Source of the DNA: Treponema sp. UBA4692
GTDB lineage: Bacteria; Spirochaetota; Spirochaetia; Treponematales; Treponemataceae
Direction of reading: 5' to 3'
DNA length: 33,351 bases
NCBI GenBank assembly: GCA_002404895.1
Contig: DHKO01000004.1
Location: 1 to 33,351, forward strand
Positions within the stretch are counted from its first letter, which is position 1; each line of letters begins with the position of its first letter. The notes below the pieces were generated by a model. It made no database searches, was not told the DNA's origin, and was given only the letters and a program-made list of their open reading frames with translations. Shown here piece after piece: positions 22,289 through 29,090 of the stretch. Made by a program: the position numbers and the translations under genes.

Positions 22289-24880
22289 ATGAATTACGAC
22301 CAGTTTACTTTGAAAACTCAGGACGCTTTGCAGGAAGCCAGCACTTTGGCCCAGCAGGATGACCACGGCGAAGTCGGTCTTGAGCATCTTCTGGTTGCCT
22401 TGCTTGAACAAAAAGACGGAATCATAAAGCCTTTGGTTGAAAGGATAGGGGCGAACTGCTCCGACTTGCTTTTTGCGGTGAATGGCATGCTCGATTCTTA
22501 TCCGAAAGTTACGGGAAACGCGAATTTGCAGTTTTCGTCTGAGGCGCAGAAAGTTTTGGCGAAAGCGGAAAAATATATGTCTCAGCTCGGAGACTCTTTT
22601 CTGAGCGTTGAGCATATTTTTCTTGCGATGTGCGAGTCTGATTCACGCGTGGGCGAGCTTTTGCGGAAGTACGGAATCACTAAGGAGACTGTCCTTGAGG
22701 CTTTGAAGGCTGTGCGCGGAAACCAGAAAGTCGATTCCCAAGACCCGGAAGCGAAAATGCAGGCTCTTGAAAAATATTGCACTGATTTGACCGCGCGCGC
22801 GAAGCAGGACAAGATTGATCCTGTAATCGGACGCGATGAGGAAATCAGGCGCGTTATGCAGGTTCTTTCGCGCAGAACGAAGAATAATCCTGTTCTGATT
22901 GGAGAGCCGGGTGTCGGAAAAACCGCGATTGTCGAGGGGCTTGCGCGGAGAATTGCTTCTGGAGATGTTCCGGAAAGCCTTAAAAACAAGCGTCTTTTGA
23001 GCCTTGATATGGGCTCTCTTGTTGCAGGCGCGAAATTCCGAGGCGAATTTGAGGAAAGGCTAAAGGCAGTTGTTGACGAGGTCAAGAAAAGCGAGGGGCA
23101 GATAATCCTCTTTATCGATGAGCTTCACACGATTGTTGGAGCCGGCGGCGGAGACGGAAGCATGGACGCTTCAAATCTTTTGAAGCCGGCTTTGAGCCGG
23201 GGCGAGCTTCGCGCGATTGGAGCCACAACGCTTAACGAGTACCGAAAATACATCGAGAAAGATGCCGCGCTTGAAAGGCGTTTCCAGCAGGTTTACTGCG
23301 CGGAGCCGAGCGTAGAGGACACAATTGCGATTTTGCGCGGACTTCGCGAGAAATACGAGATTCATCACGGCGTGAAAATCAATGACGAGGCTCTTGTTGC
23401 GGCGGCGACTCTTTCAAACCGCTACATCACGAACCGCTTCTTGCCTGACAAGGCGATTGACCTTGTGGATGAGGCGGCTTCAAGGCTTAAGATTGAGATT
23501 GAGTCCGAGCCGACGGAGCTTGACCAGCTTGAAAGAAAAATTCTCCAGCTCCAGATTGAAAAGCAGTCTTTGAGCAAGGAAGATGATGTTGCTTCAAAAG
23601 AGCGGCTTGAAAAGCTTGAAAAGGAGCTTTCTGAAATCACTTCCGAGCGTGATGCGATGCGCCTTAAATGGCAGAATGAAAAGGCTGAAATCGACAAGAC
23701 AAGAAAGCTTAAGGAGCAGCTTGAAAGCGCGAGATTCGACGAGGAGAAATTCACCCGCGAGGGAAATCTTGCGAAAGCGGCGGAATACAAATATTCGATT
23801 GTGCCGAATCTTGAAAAGCAGCTTGCCGAAAGCCAGAAGCGCGATGAGGAGCGGAACAGCGGCGAGGGCGGCGTGAGCGAGTCTTTGCTAAGGCAGGAAG
23901 TTACCGAGGAGGATATTGCACGCGTTGTCTCAAGCTGGACTGGAATTCCTGTCGCAAAGATGATGACGAGCGAGAAGCAGAAATATGTTCAGCTTGAAAG
24001 TGTTCTGCATGAGCGCGTAATCGGGCAGGACGAGGCGGTTTCTGTTGTGAGCGACGCAATCAGGCGAAACAGGGCAGGTCTAAACGACCCGAACAGGCCG
24101 CTTGGAAGCTTCCTTTTTATCGGACCTACCGGCGTTGGAAAGACAGAGCTTGCAAAAACTCTCGCGGACTTCCTTTTTAACGACGAGAAGGCTCTGACGA
24201 GGATTGATATGTCTGAATATATGGAAAAATTCAGCGTGTCGCGCCTTATCGGTGCGCCTCCGGGATATGTAGGATACGACGAGGGCGGCCAGCTTACAGA
24301 GGCAGTAAGACGGCGGCCTTACTCGGTCATTCTTTTTGACGAGGTTGAAAAAGCCCATCCTGACGTGTTCAATGTGCTTTTGCAGGTTCTCGACGACGGA
24401 CGACTTACAGACGGACAGGGAAGGCTGGTTGATTTCAAGAACACAATCATAATTATGACTTCAAATCTCGGAAGCGACCTGATTCTTGAAGCCGACACGG
24501 CCGAAAAGATGAAAGCCGTAAAGCCGCAGGTTGACGAGCTTTTGAAGCGGACTTTCCGTCCTGAGTTCCTGAACCGAATCGACGAGATTGTGATGTTCAG
24601 CCGTCTTGATAAGAACTGCATCGGCGGAATCGTGAAGAACCAGCTCAAGCGTGTTCAGAGCAGGCTTGACGACAGAAGAATCAAGCTCGACTTTGACGAA
24701 AGCGCAATCAGCTTCCTTTCTGAAAAAGGCTACGATCCGGCGTTCGGCGCGCGGCCTGTAAAGCGCGCGATTCAGAACTTCGTTGAAAATCCTCTTGCAA
24801 AGGAAATCCTTGCAGGAAAGTTTGGAGACGGAGCTGTGATAAAAGTGAGCGCGGACGGTGAAAAGCTGAAATTCGAGTAA
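22289..24880 (+). CDS. clpB: ClpB disaggregase
   Basis: The Hsp100 ATPase that, with DnaK, pulls proteins out of aggregates. The start at 22289 has GGAGG about eight bases upstream and gives the family N-terminus MNYDQFTLKTQDAL; a longer in-frame start at 22262 is less likely. The product is 863 residues. Domains in order: Clp N-domain (1 to about 145), AAA-1 with Walker A GEPGVGKTA and Walker B LFIDELHT, the long coiled middle domain (about 400-530) needed for the DnaK link, AAA-2 with GPTGVGKTE and ILFDEVEKAH, and the C-terminal small domain. A weak TTGACG at 22227 may be part of a promoter; no CIRCE element was seen. A terminator follows at 24913-24948. Confidence 0.97.
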   Translation: MNYDQFTLKTQDALQEASTLAQQDDHGEVGLEHLLVALLEQKDGIIKPLVERIGANCSDLLFAVNGMLDSYPKVTGNANLQFSSEAQKVLAKAEKYMSQLGDSFLSVEHIFLAMCESDSRVGELLRKYGITKETVLEALKAVRGNQKVDSQDPEAKMQALEKYCTDLTARAKQDKIDPVIGRDEEIRRVMQVLSRRTKNNPVLIGEPGVGKTAIVEGLARRIASGDVPESLKNKRLLSLDMGSLVAGAKFRGEFEERLKAVVDEVKKSEGQIILFIDELHTIVGAGGGDGSMDASNLLKPALSRGELRAIGATTLNEYRKYIEKDAALERRFQQVYCAEPSVEDTIAILRGLREKYEIHHGVKINDEALVAAATLSNRYITNRFLPDKAIDLVDEAASRLKIEIESEPTELDQLERKILQLQIEKQSLSKEDDVASKERLEKLEKELSEITSERDAMRLKWQNEKAEIDKTRKLKEQLESARFDEEKFTREGNLAKAAEYKYSIVPNLEKQLAESQKRDEERNSGEGGVSESLLRQEVTEEDIARVVSSWTGIPVAKMMTSEKQKYVQLESVLHERVIGQDEAVSVVSDAIRRNRAGLNDPNRPLGSFLFIGPTGVGKTELAKTLADFLFNDEKALTRIDMSEYMEKFSVSRLIGAPPGYVGYDEGGQLTEAVRRRPYSVILFDEVEKAHPDVFNVLLQVLDDGRLTDGQGRLVDFKNTIIIMTSNLGSDLILEADTAEKMKAVKPQVDELLKRTFRPEFLNRIDEIVMFSRLDKNCIGGIVKNQLKRVQSRLDDRRIKLDFDESAISFLSEKGYDPAFGARPVKRAIQNFVENPLAKEILAGKFGDGAVIKVSADGEKLKFE

Positions 24881-24912
24881 CAGAAATTTTCGTGAGCTGA
24901 TAAAAAAAACGA

Positions 24913-24948
24913 AGCGGAAGCAGAGAAAGACCCTGTTTCCGCTTTTTT
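24913..24948. terminator. Terminator between clpB and the HU-like gene
   Basis: AGCGGAAGCAG (24913-24923) pairs with CTGTTTCCGCT (24933-24943) with one G-U, followed by seven T in total. It lies between convergent genes and may serve both. Confidence 0.8.
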
Positions 24949-25027
24949 TGTTTGCAGATTCCGAAAGTGAGCGAGCAAAAAAATGCTCTATTTTTCAGTG
25001 TCTGCGTTCGACTGGTTTCTTAAAGCC

Positions 25028-25786
25028 TCATTCCACAGTAACAGCTTTGCTTGCGGCTGTTACCGGTGTTTTCAGCAATTTGTCGCCGCTGCAGAATCTT
25101 GTGCGGATTACAATGCTGTATTGACCGGGCTCAAGGCTATCTGGAACGTAGAATTCAAGCGATTTGGGCTTGTTCTGGCTTAAAGTCTGCGTGCTTACAG
25201 AAGTCCAGCTGCTTTCATCATTGTTTGTCAGCCCGTCTTCCTTTACAGGCGCGAACCAGATTCCTGAATCCTCGCCGAACACCTTTAGCTTTGAGCCTGT
25301 TATTTTTACGCCTTTTCCAGTTTTCAGAATCCGTTTTTCGTTCTGGTCAAAGACGTTGATGATTTTGTCGATTACAGGATTCGACTCCGCAATCACAACT
25401 TTGTCAACCTTAAGGCTTGCTAAAGACTCTTGCGCTTTTAGGCTCGGCGTAAAGTTCAGCTTGAAGCCCGGAATGCTGCTTTCTCCTGGATTTTCTCCGT
25501 TCACTGCGCCAGCAATGGAAATGAACATTGTTCCCAGCCCCAGAAAATCAACGGAATTCCCGTTCTTGCAGGCGTTCAGCATCTCATCTCCAAGAAGACT
25601 TGCCGTGTGCTGAATCATGTATGAGCTTATGCCCGGATTCTTCTCTGCGATTGACGCAATCAGGTTTTCAAGAGTCACTGTGTTTCTTGTTACACGTCCA
25701 AAGAAGGAATTTTCTTCCTGCGTAAATTTGTTCTTGCGCAGGGTTACGCTTAAAAGGCTGTCCGCCTTCTTGAAATCAGTAGCCAT
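25028..25786 (-). CDS. HU/IHF-like DNA-binding protein with C-terminal DUF4469
   Basis: The 252-residue protein has two parts. Residues 1 to about 120 resemble the HU-like domain found in many bacteroidete and spirochaete proteins: FGRVTRNTVTLENLIASIAEKNPG, IQHTASLLGDEMLNACKNG and a VDFLGLGTMFISIAG strand, without a clear DNA-intercalating arm motif. Residues from about 140 onward are beta-rich (GKGVKITGSKLKVFGEDSG, WFAPV, KSLEFYVPDSLEPGQYSIVIRT), which fits the Ig-like DUF4469 domain. GGAG precedes the ATG. It is alone on its strand, convergent with clpB. Its role, perhaps nucleoid or surface-linked, is unknown. Confidence 0.82.
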   Translation of the reverse strand: MATDFKKADSLLSVTLRKNKFTQEENSFFGRVTRNTVTLENLIASIAEKNPGISSYMIQHTASLLGDEMLNACKNGNSVDFLGLGTMFISIAGAVNGENPGESSIPGFKLNFTPSLKAQESLASLKVDKVVIAESNPVIDKIINVFDQNEKRILKTGKGVKITGSKLKVFGEDSGIWFAPVKEDGLTNNDESSWTSVSTQTLSQNKPKSLEFYVPDSLEPGQYSIVIRTRFCSGDKLLKTPVTAASKAVTVE

Positions 25787-25915
25787 GTTTTGCTCCTTTT
25801 ATGAATTTTTTCTGACAGCGATTTTTGATAAATGTAGACTGCTGTCGATTTTGCAAAAGGTAAAAAACGCGCGCGGAGCCTGTTTTCTAAAAGCACTGCG
25901 GCTGTAAAAAAGCCT

Positions 25916-26028
25916 TTGACAAGGAGCATAGATTCAATGTAAGATAGAACATCATTTTTGGATTCAGACTTGTTTTGAATCTATGCACTGCCTTTGCCTA
26001 ACGCCAATTAAGCAAGGGCTGTTTTTTT
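25916..26028 (+). ncRNA. Candidate small RNA with its own promoter and terminator
   Basis: TTGACA (25916-25921), 18 bases, TAAGAT (25940-25945) resembles a sigma-70 promoter. About 75 bases later GCCTTTGC (25990-25997) pairs with GCAAGGGC (26012-26019), with one G-U, followed by seven T. The predicted transcript would run from about 25952 to 26028 with no ORF. It also contains GATTCA (25961-25966) pairing with TGAATC (25976-25981). The first arm of a perfect 12-base inverted repeat (25926-25937 with 25975-25986) lies inside the promoter spacer. The terminator could instead simply belong to a remnant; an RNA is inferred only from this promoter-terminator pairing. Confidence 0.4.
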
Positions 26029-26040
26029 GCTTTCCGCAAT

Positions 26041-26685
26041 TTATTCTATCCTCCTTGAAACTGCCGCTTCTTTTCTTATCTGCGGCAAAATTGAATTCCT
26101 GAAGTTTTCTGCAAGAAAATCATGGTTCTGAGCATAAAAGAGCGCAAGAGAAATTTGGCTGTCGCTCATGCAGGGGCAGACGCAGCTCTTCGCGCTCCGG
26201 CTGTTCAAAAGCTCTTCCTCGCTGAAAACAAGCAGGGCTGTAAGAAGATCCGCCATGTTCTCATGGATGCTGCCTAGAATCATCTTTGTTAAAGAATCAA
26301 TAGACTTATTTGTGATTCCAAGGTTTAAGTTAAAGTGGTTGAGCAGTCCCCAGTGCGAAATCTCGTGCGCAATCGTGAAAAGCGCGCCGCGGTCTCCGCT
26401 TCTGGCCTTGTTGTAGACAGATTCCTTTATGCCGATTTCATGGGATTTGTCCTTGTGCCGGTAATAGGCCTGCACGCTGTTCTTGCAGCTCCAGTCCTTG
26501 TCCGCAATTATGTTGAATTCAAAGGCGTCATCGGCATTGCACAGTTCATTTTCCGCAATGCTGAGCGCAGGAAAACTCTGGGAAGAGTCAAGCCCGAAGA
26601 ATTTCTTGAATTCAACAGCCATTTTCTTAAAATCCACAATCATCATAAGAATGACTGTTCCAACAATGCTAATCTGCTCTGCCAC
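26041..26685 (-). CDS. ImmA/IrrE-like zinc metallopeptidase
   Basis: The 214-residue protein has HEISH (His107, Glu108, His111), the zinc motif of ImmA/IrrE-type peptidases, with a downstream acid in HENMADLL (Glu142) as a likely third ligand. Such enzymes cleave a partner XRE repressor on a stress or SOS cue. The N-terminal stretch (SIVGTVILMMIVDF) is hydrophobic and might associate with the membrane. The start is GTG 26685-26683, with GGAGGTG a few bases before it, at the end of the XRE gene. The stop of the XRE gene is 16 bases upstream, so the two form an operon of the ICE and phage control type. Confidence 0.8.
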   Translation of the reverse strand: MAEQISIVGTVILMMIVDFKKMAVEFKKFFGLDSSQSFPALSIAENELCNADDAFEFNIIADKDWSCKNSVQAYYRHKDKSHEIGIKESVYNKARSGDRGALFTIAHEISHWGLLNHFNLNLGITNKSIDSLTKMILGSIHENMADLLTALLVFSEEELLNSRSAKSCVCPCMSDSQISLALFYAQNHDFLAENFRNSILPQIRKEAAVSRRIE

Positions 26686-26701
26686 TTTTCACCTCCATGC
26701 T

Positions 26702-27085
26702 CTACATAGGCTTTGCTTCCATTTTGATTTTCTGCAGAAGCTCCTTGATTTCTGCAAGCTGACTTCTGTTCATCTGCGACAAGTCGTGCGCAAACATTAC
26801 AGCCGTATCCACATATTCAGGAAAAAGCTCCTCCTGAACACCCTTCAGGTCAATCTCGACCTTTTCCCTTGACTCTGCGACCAGACGCGCGAACTCAAGC
26901 TTTTGTTCTTCTGAAAGACTGTACTTGCTGAACAGCTTGTCTTTCATGTCCTCCGGCGCGATTCTCTTGTTGTTTTCAATCGCCGAAAGATAAGCGGCAG
27001 AAACTCCAATCTTTTCCGCCATATCGCCCAAGCTCTGTTCGTTGTCAATGCGCAACTTCCTAAGAAACTTTGCAATGTCTGTCAT
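26702..27085 (-). CDS. XRE-family repressor with partner peptidase
   Basis: The start at ATG 27085 is chosen because AAGGAAGG lies a few bases upstream; a GTG-started extension to 27106 adds residues lying over the operator. The 127-residue protein carries an XRE domain with KIGVSAAYLSAIENNKR as helix-turn-helix, then a charged helical tail ending in a KIKMEAKPM stretch, where the ImmA-like partner would act. It is divergent from the HipA-like kinase across the dyad array. A palindrome at 27105-27118 lies in its leader and would let it regulate itself. Confidence 0.82.
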   Translation of the reverse strand: MTDIAKFLRKLRIDNEQSLGDMAEKIGVSAAYLSAIENNKRIAPEDMKDKLFSKYSLSEEQKLEFARLVAESREKVEIDLKGVQEELFPEYVDTAVMFAHDLSQMNRSQLAEIKELLQKIKMEAKPM

Positions 27086-27104
27086 AGTAACCTTCCTTAA
27101 GACC

Positions 27105-27118
27105 ACGGAACGTTCCGT
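27105..27118. promoter_or_regulatory. Perfect palindromic operator ACGGAACGTTCCGT
   Basis: A 14-base perfect palindrome with GGAACG and CGTTCC half-sites and no spacer. It sits in the leader of the XRE gene, about 20 bases before its ATG and after the promoter, which suits autorepression. The half-sites match those of the 23-bp array. Confidence 0.6.
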
Positions 27119-27143
27119 ATGATTTTTACTTTCTCACAATTAG

Positions 27144-27172
27144 ATAATATTACAGATGTTTTATGAAGTCAA
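27144..27172 (-). promoter_or_regulatory. Promoter for the XRE-ImmA operon
   Basis: On the minus strand TTGACT (27172-27167), 17 bases, then TATTAT (27149-27144): strong sigma-70-like. The transcript would begin near 27137 and pass through the palindrome. Confidence 0.7.
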
Positions 27173-27181
27173 TACTTTTAT

Positions 27182-27207
27182 TTGTAAAATATTTACAATT
27201 TGTAAAT
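27182..27207. promoter_or_regulatory. Overlapping TTGTAAA/TTTACAA palindromes
   Basis: TTGTAAA (27182-27188), TTTACAA (27192-27198) and TTGTAAA (27200-27206) form two overlapping dyads just upstream of the XRE -35 element. This looks like a second regulator's site; the binder is unknown. Confidence 0.4.
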
Positions 27208-27262
27208 AAAAATATTTTATTTGTGTTACCTGCGTTTTTGGCTGTGGTGTGTGTACGCAATG

Positions 27263-27377
27263 CACAGAACGCGCGTTCCATTGCCTGTGGAACGTGCGTT
27301 ACAGGGACTGTGGAATGGGCGTTCCAGTGTGTGTGGAACGGACGTTCCGGTGTGTGTGGAAAGGACGGTTTTGGGAA
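27263..27377. repeat. Five head-to-tail 23-bp units with GAAC-N4-GTTC dyads
   Basis: Units begin at 27263, 27286, 27309, 27332 and 27355, each exactly 23 bases. The third to fifth start TGTGGAA. Unit 1 has GAACGCGCGTTC and unit 4 GAACGGACGTTC, exact matches to GAAC-N4-GTTC; units 2 and 3 differ at one position; unit 5 is degenerate. There are no unique spacers, so it is not a CRISPR array. GAAC-N4-GTTC is the SOS-box consensus of many Gram-positive bacteria; whether LexA or the adjacent XRE protein binds is not shown. Confidence 0.8.
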
Positions 27378-27554
27378 TGCGGCAGAAAAGTGGTCAAAGT
27401 CTATAAGCACCTTTGCTTTTACTGAAAATTTCATTGAATTCTGCTAGAATAAGACTGTATTTTATATTTTAGTTGTGAAGAACTTATTCTGAGCCTTTTG
27501 TGGCTTGCCGGACGTTTTTTATAAAAAAATGCCATTAAAAATAGGAGAATAGGA

Positions 27555-28754
27555 ATGAAGTATACGCTTTACCATAAAAATTTTCCCGTTATAACTTTTG
27601 AGCTTGATGAAGATGGCTATGTTACAGAAATATATAAAGTTGAGAATAAAAAACATATCCCTGTTCAATTTCTGGAAAATGGGAAACTTTTGGAAAGTGA
27701 TGGCTATTACTCATTGTATGATAAAATTGTCCGCTGGCTGGCAGGAAGAGGCGTTCCTTCAAGCAGGAAAAATATAAAAACAGTCCTTGCAAAGTTAAAT
27801 TTAAGCAATACAGATGAATTTGCGAAAAAGAGTTTTTATCTTTCTTTGAGCGACCAGTATTGGGCAGCTCCTGCCGATAAAAATCTCGACTGGGAAAAAA
27901 TCAACTTTTTTACGAACAAATTTTCAGATGATGTTGGAGCTTTGCTGATTGACAGAAAACCGCGCGGAAATTCTCTGAATCTTAATTCTCCTAATAATAC
28001 ATCGCAGGGAAATCTTAAGAAAAAATGGGTTATCCGGAATGGAAAGCGGGTTCTTGTAAAAGGAGGCTCCGGCATTGAGCAGCTTGAGCCTTTCAATGAA
28101 GTCCTTGCCTCTGAAATCTATAGACGGCTCGGAATCAGTCATGTGGATTATGAGTTTTTTGTCTGGAACAGGAAACATTATTCAAGATGTCAGAATTTCA
28201 TAAATAAAGATACGGAACTTATTACGGTTTATGAGCTATGTTCTGATAAAGCGACTGCCTTTGATGATTACATAAGTTTAAGCGATATTCAGAAGCGATG
28301 TGAATTATATAATCTTCCCTTTGATTTGGTTGAGCTTGGAAAGATGTCTGCTGTTGATTTTATTATAGCGAATGTGGACAGGCATACCAACAATTTTGGC
28401 TTTATCAGAAATGCAAACACTTTGGAATGGATTGGGCTTGCTCCGGTTTTTGACTCTGGAAACTCAATGTTCATGAACTTGCAGAGTTTTGAATTGGAAA
28501 AAAATGGACAGGATTCTTCTGTTATAGAAGCAAAGCCGTTCTGCTCAAATCAGCTTGAGCAGCTAAGGCTTTTTCCGCTGAAAGAGATTTCAGGGCAGAT
28601 TGATTTAGACAAACTGGAAGGAATCGGGCAGTTTTATAAAGAGCTTTTGAATAAAAACCAGCGGAATATTGACAAAGAAAAAATCGAGAAACTTGCATTG
28701 GTCTTGGAGGAACGCGTAAAAGAAGTGAGAAGAATTTTTGAAATGTCATTATGA
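27555..28754 (+). CDS. HipA-like protein kinase
   Basis: The 399-residue protein resembles HipA/CtkA-type kinases, which phosphorylate a protein target and can halt growth. Kinase features are RVLVKGG (Lys169 for ATP), FNEVLASEIYRRLG (Glu182), NVDRHTNNFGF with catalytic Asp275 and metal-binding Asn280, and APVFDSG with metal-binding Asp300. The first 150 residues are not the usual HipA N-terminal subdomain and are unassigned. AGGAG lies before the ATG. A HipB-like antitoxin is not next to it in the same direction; the divergent XRE protein is the only nearby candidate. It may be a toxin-antitoxin type system, but that is inference. Confidence 0.75.
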   Translation: MKYTLYHKNFPVITFELDEDGYVTEIYKVENKKHIPVQFLENGKLLESDGYYSLYDKIVRWLAGRGVPSSRKNIKTVLAKLNLSNTDEFAKKSFYLSLSDQYWAAPADKNLDWEKINFFTNKFSDDVGALLIDRKPRGNSLNLNSPNNTSQGNLKKKWVIRNGKRVLVKGGSGIEQLEPFNEVLASEIYRRLGISHVDYEFFVWNRKHYSRCQNFINKDTELITVYELCSDKATAFDDYISLSDIQKRCELYNLPFDLVELGKMSAVDFIIANVDRHTNNFGFIRNANTLEWIGLAPVFDSGNSMFMNLQSFELEKNGQDSSVIEAKPFCSNQLEQLRLFPLKEISGQIDLDKLEGIGQFYKELLNKNQRNIDKEKIEKLALVLEERVKEVRRIFEMSL

Positions 28755-28810
28755 AAATTTTCAAAAAAAGTTTGCTTTCTATTAGTATATTTTTGCAGTT
28801 TCTAAGAGAT

Positions 28811-28840
28811 TTGACAGAAAATAAAAACATGGTGTAAAAT
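28811..28840 (+). promoter_or_regulatory. Promoter upstream of the toxin-like locus
   Basis: TTGACA (28811-28816), 18 bases, and TAAAAT (28835-28840) form a strong promoter candidate driving the 28.9-32 kb genes. It lies 41 bases before the ATG at 28881. Confidence 0.6.
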
Positions 28841-28880
28841 AAAATTGTAAAAGATTAACTTTATAAAAAGTCTAGGCTGT

Positions 28881-29090
28881 ATGAGAAAGAGAGAGAAAAT
28901 AGAAAAAACAAACCGCATAATATGTTTTCTGCTCATGATGTTATATGCAGTATCATTGCTGCAGGCGCGGCAAGCACAGTTGCAGCAAACGCAATCCAGT
29001 ATGCGGGCGACTGGGATAAATTCAGCGACAGCATGTCAAATTTTGACACCTGGAGCGGAGTGGTTACAAGCGCGGCAGGAAGCCTTGTGA
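28881..29090 (+). pseudogene. Signal-peptide-like frame out of phase with the toxin module
   Basis: The first codons give a basic start (MRKREKIEKTNR) followed by a hydrophobic stretch (IICFLLMMLYAVSLLQA), which looks like a signal or anchor. The frame then continues into sequence that is clearly coded in another frame as the toxin module (from 28922). Either the true secreted N-terminus is joined out of frame, or the signal-like reading is a chance. No ribosome site is strong for either start. Confidence 0.35.

Larger units (their letters stand above)
27086..27554. other. Divergent control region with operators and a 23-bp repeat array
   Basis: No gene is supported in these 469 bases, although frames stay open across the repeats on both strands. 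From left to right: palindrome 27105-27118, XRE promoter 27144-27172, TTGTAAA/TTTACAA half-sites 27182-27207, the five-unit repeat 27263-27377, and the kinase leader. A clear kinase promoter was not seen. Confidence 0.7.

Noticed and set aside
27263..27377. CRISPR-like array
   Set aside because: Units are contiguous with no unique spacers, and no cas genes are near.
27163..27447. Open frames on both strands across the repeat region
   Set aside because: The 23-base period is not a multiple of three, no good ribosome site is present, and the frames contain the repeats; they are probably open by composition only.
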